From Phycisphaerae bacterium (GTDB lineage: Bacteria; Planctomycetota; Phycisphaerae; Sedimentisphaerales; Anaerobacaceae), in the NCBI GenBank assembly GCA_030667885.1, contig DAOUVA010000274.1:1-6345 (forward strand): a stretch of DNA of 6,345 nt, in the 5' to 3' direction. The first letter of the stretch is position 1. Each line of letters starts with the position of its first letter. Below, piece after piece: positions 5,978 through 6,345 of this stretch. Position numbers and translations under genes: made by a program. The notes beneath the pieces were generated by a model. It worked only from the letters and a program-made list of their open reading frames with translations, was not told the DNA's origin and ran no database searches.

Positions 5978-6345
5978 ATGTGTGGAATTTGTGGTATTCA
6001 AGGTAAATTTGACCATAACACAGTTAAGAGTATGATGGCTCTGTTACATCATCGCGGACCGGATGCCCGTGGGCTCCATCAGGGAACTGACGGTGTATTT
6101 GGGCATGTTCGCTTGTCTATTATGGATCCGGAATGGGGCAATCAGCCGATATTTAATGAAGATAAATCTCTGGCCGTTATGGCCAATGGTGAAATTTATA
6201 ACTACCATAAACTTGCCCAGGAACTGAAGCCACGTCATAAATTCAAAACTGGCAGCGATACGGAAATTCTTCTACACTTGTATGAGGAATATGGAATCAA
6301 TATGGTGCATAAAATCGATGGCATGTTCTCTTTTTGTATAGTAGA
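5978..6345 (+). CDS. asnB: Asparagine-synthase-family glutamine amidotransferase, N-terminal part (partial)
   Basis: The first 122 codons are present and the gene runs off the window. It begins MCGICGIQG, in which Cys2 becomes the N-terminal nucleophile that releases ammonia from glutamine after Met removal. Other glutaminase-site elements are HHRGPDA (24-30), the glutamine-binding Arg45 in HVRLSI, NGEIYN (70-75), and TGSDTE (91-96), with MFSFCIV starting the end of the domain. The synthetase domain that activates a carboxylate with ATP lies beyond the window, so aspartate may not be the substrate; relatives amidate peptides, antibiotics and the osmolyte NAGGN. The start ATG follows GGGAG (5967-5971) by six bases. 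It follows a solute importer, so an osmolyte-related amidation is conceivable but unproven. Confidence 0.92.
   Translation, partial: MCGICGIQGKFDHNTVKSMMALLHHRGPDARGLHQGTDGVFGHVRLSIMDPEWGNQPIFNEDKSLAVMANGEIYNYHKLAQELKPRHKFKTGSDTEILLHLYEEYGINMVHKIDGMFSFCIV

Noticed and set aside
1..6345. CRISPR array, tRNA or rRNA gene, insertion sequence ends
   Set aside because: No regularly spaced repeats, cloverleaf with acceptor stem, rRNA-like segment, or paired terminal inverted repeats were seen on either strand.

Overview
The window holds a one-directional (+ strand) gene block from a bacterium of moderate GC content. Its theme is methylated, quaternary-ammonium-type compounds. No marker gene fixes the organism. 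A corrinoid-type MttB-family methyltransferase beside an OpuC-type importer suggests an anaerobe such as a sulfate reducer or another Desulfobacterota or clostridial-type lineage. That placement is inference, not proof.

Layout: the last 18 codons of an unidentified gene (2-58); a short leader with two small perfect hairpins (81-127); an MttB/MtgB-superfamily methyltransferase with a GTG start (187-1671); a class I SAM-dependent methyltransferase reading frame (1689-2978) broken by one in-frame TGA inside SAM motif I; an OpuCA/ProV-type ABC ATPase with a TTG start (2993-3976); its permease, overlapping by ATGA (3973-4650); a 312-base stretch with no convincing gene (4651-4962) that may hold structured RNA or a decayed coding remnant; a membrane-anchored OpuC-type binding protein whose two halves are in swapped order (4963-5919); and the start of an asparagine-synthase-family amidotransferase (5978 to the window end).

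Working together: the ATPase, permease and binding protein would import a compatible solute such as glycine betaine, carnitine or choline. The MttB-family enzyme could pass a methyl group from that or a related amine to a corrinoid protein, although no corrinoid protein, activator or MtgA-type partner is in view. The SAM methyltransferase and the AsnB-like protein point instead to building or modifying a small molecule. The block may therefore combine solute uptake with modification or demethylation rather than being a pure catabolic operon.

The strongest oddities are the in-frame TGA at 1920-1922, followed by a hairpin loosely like a bacterial SECIS element, and the permuted binding protein at 4963-5919. 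Nothing here is proven to be a new system. No homology search was possible, so family calls rest on visible motifs.
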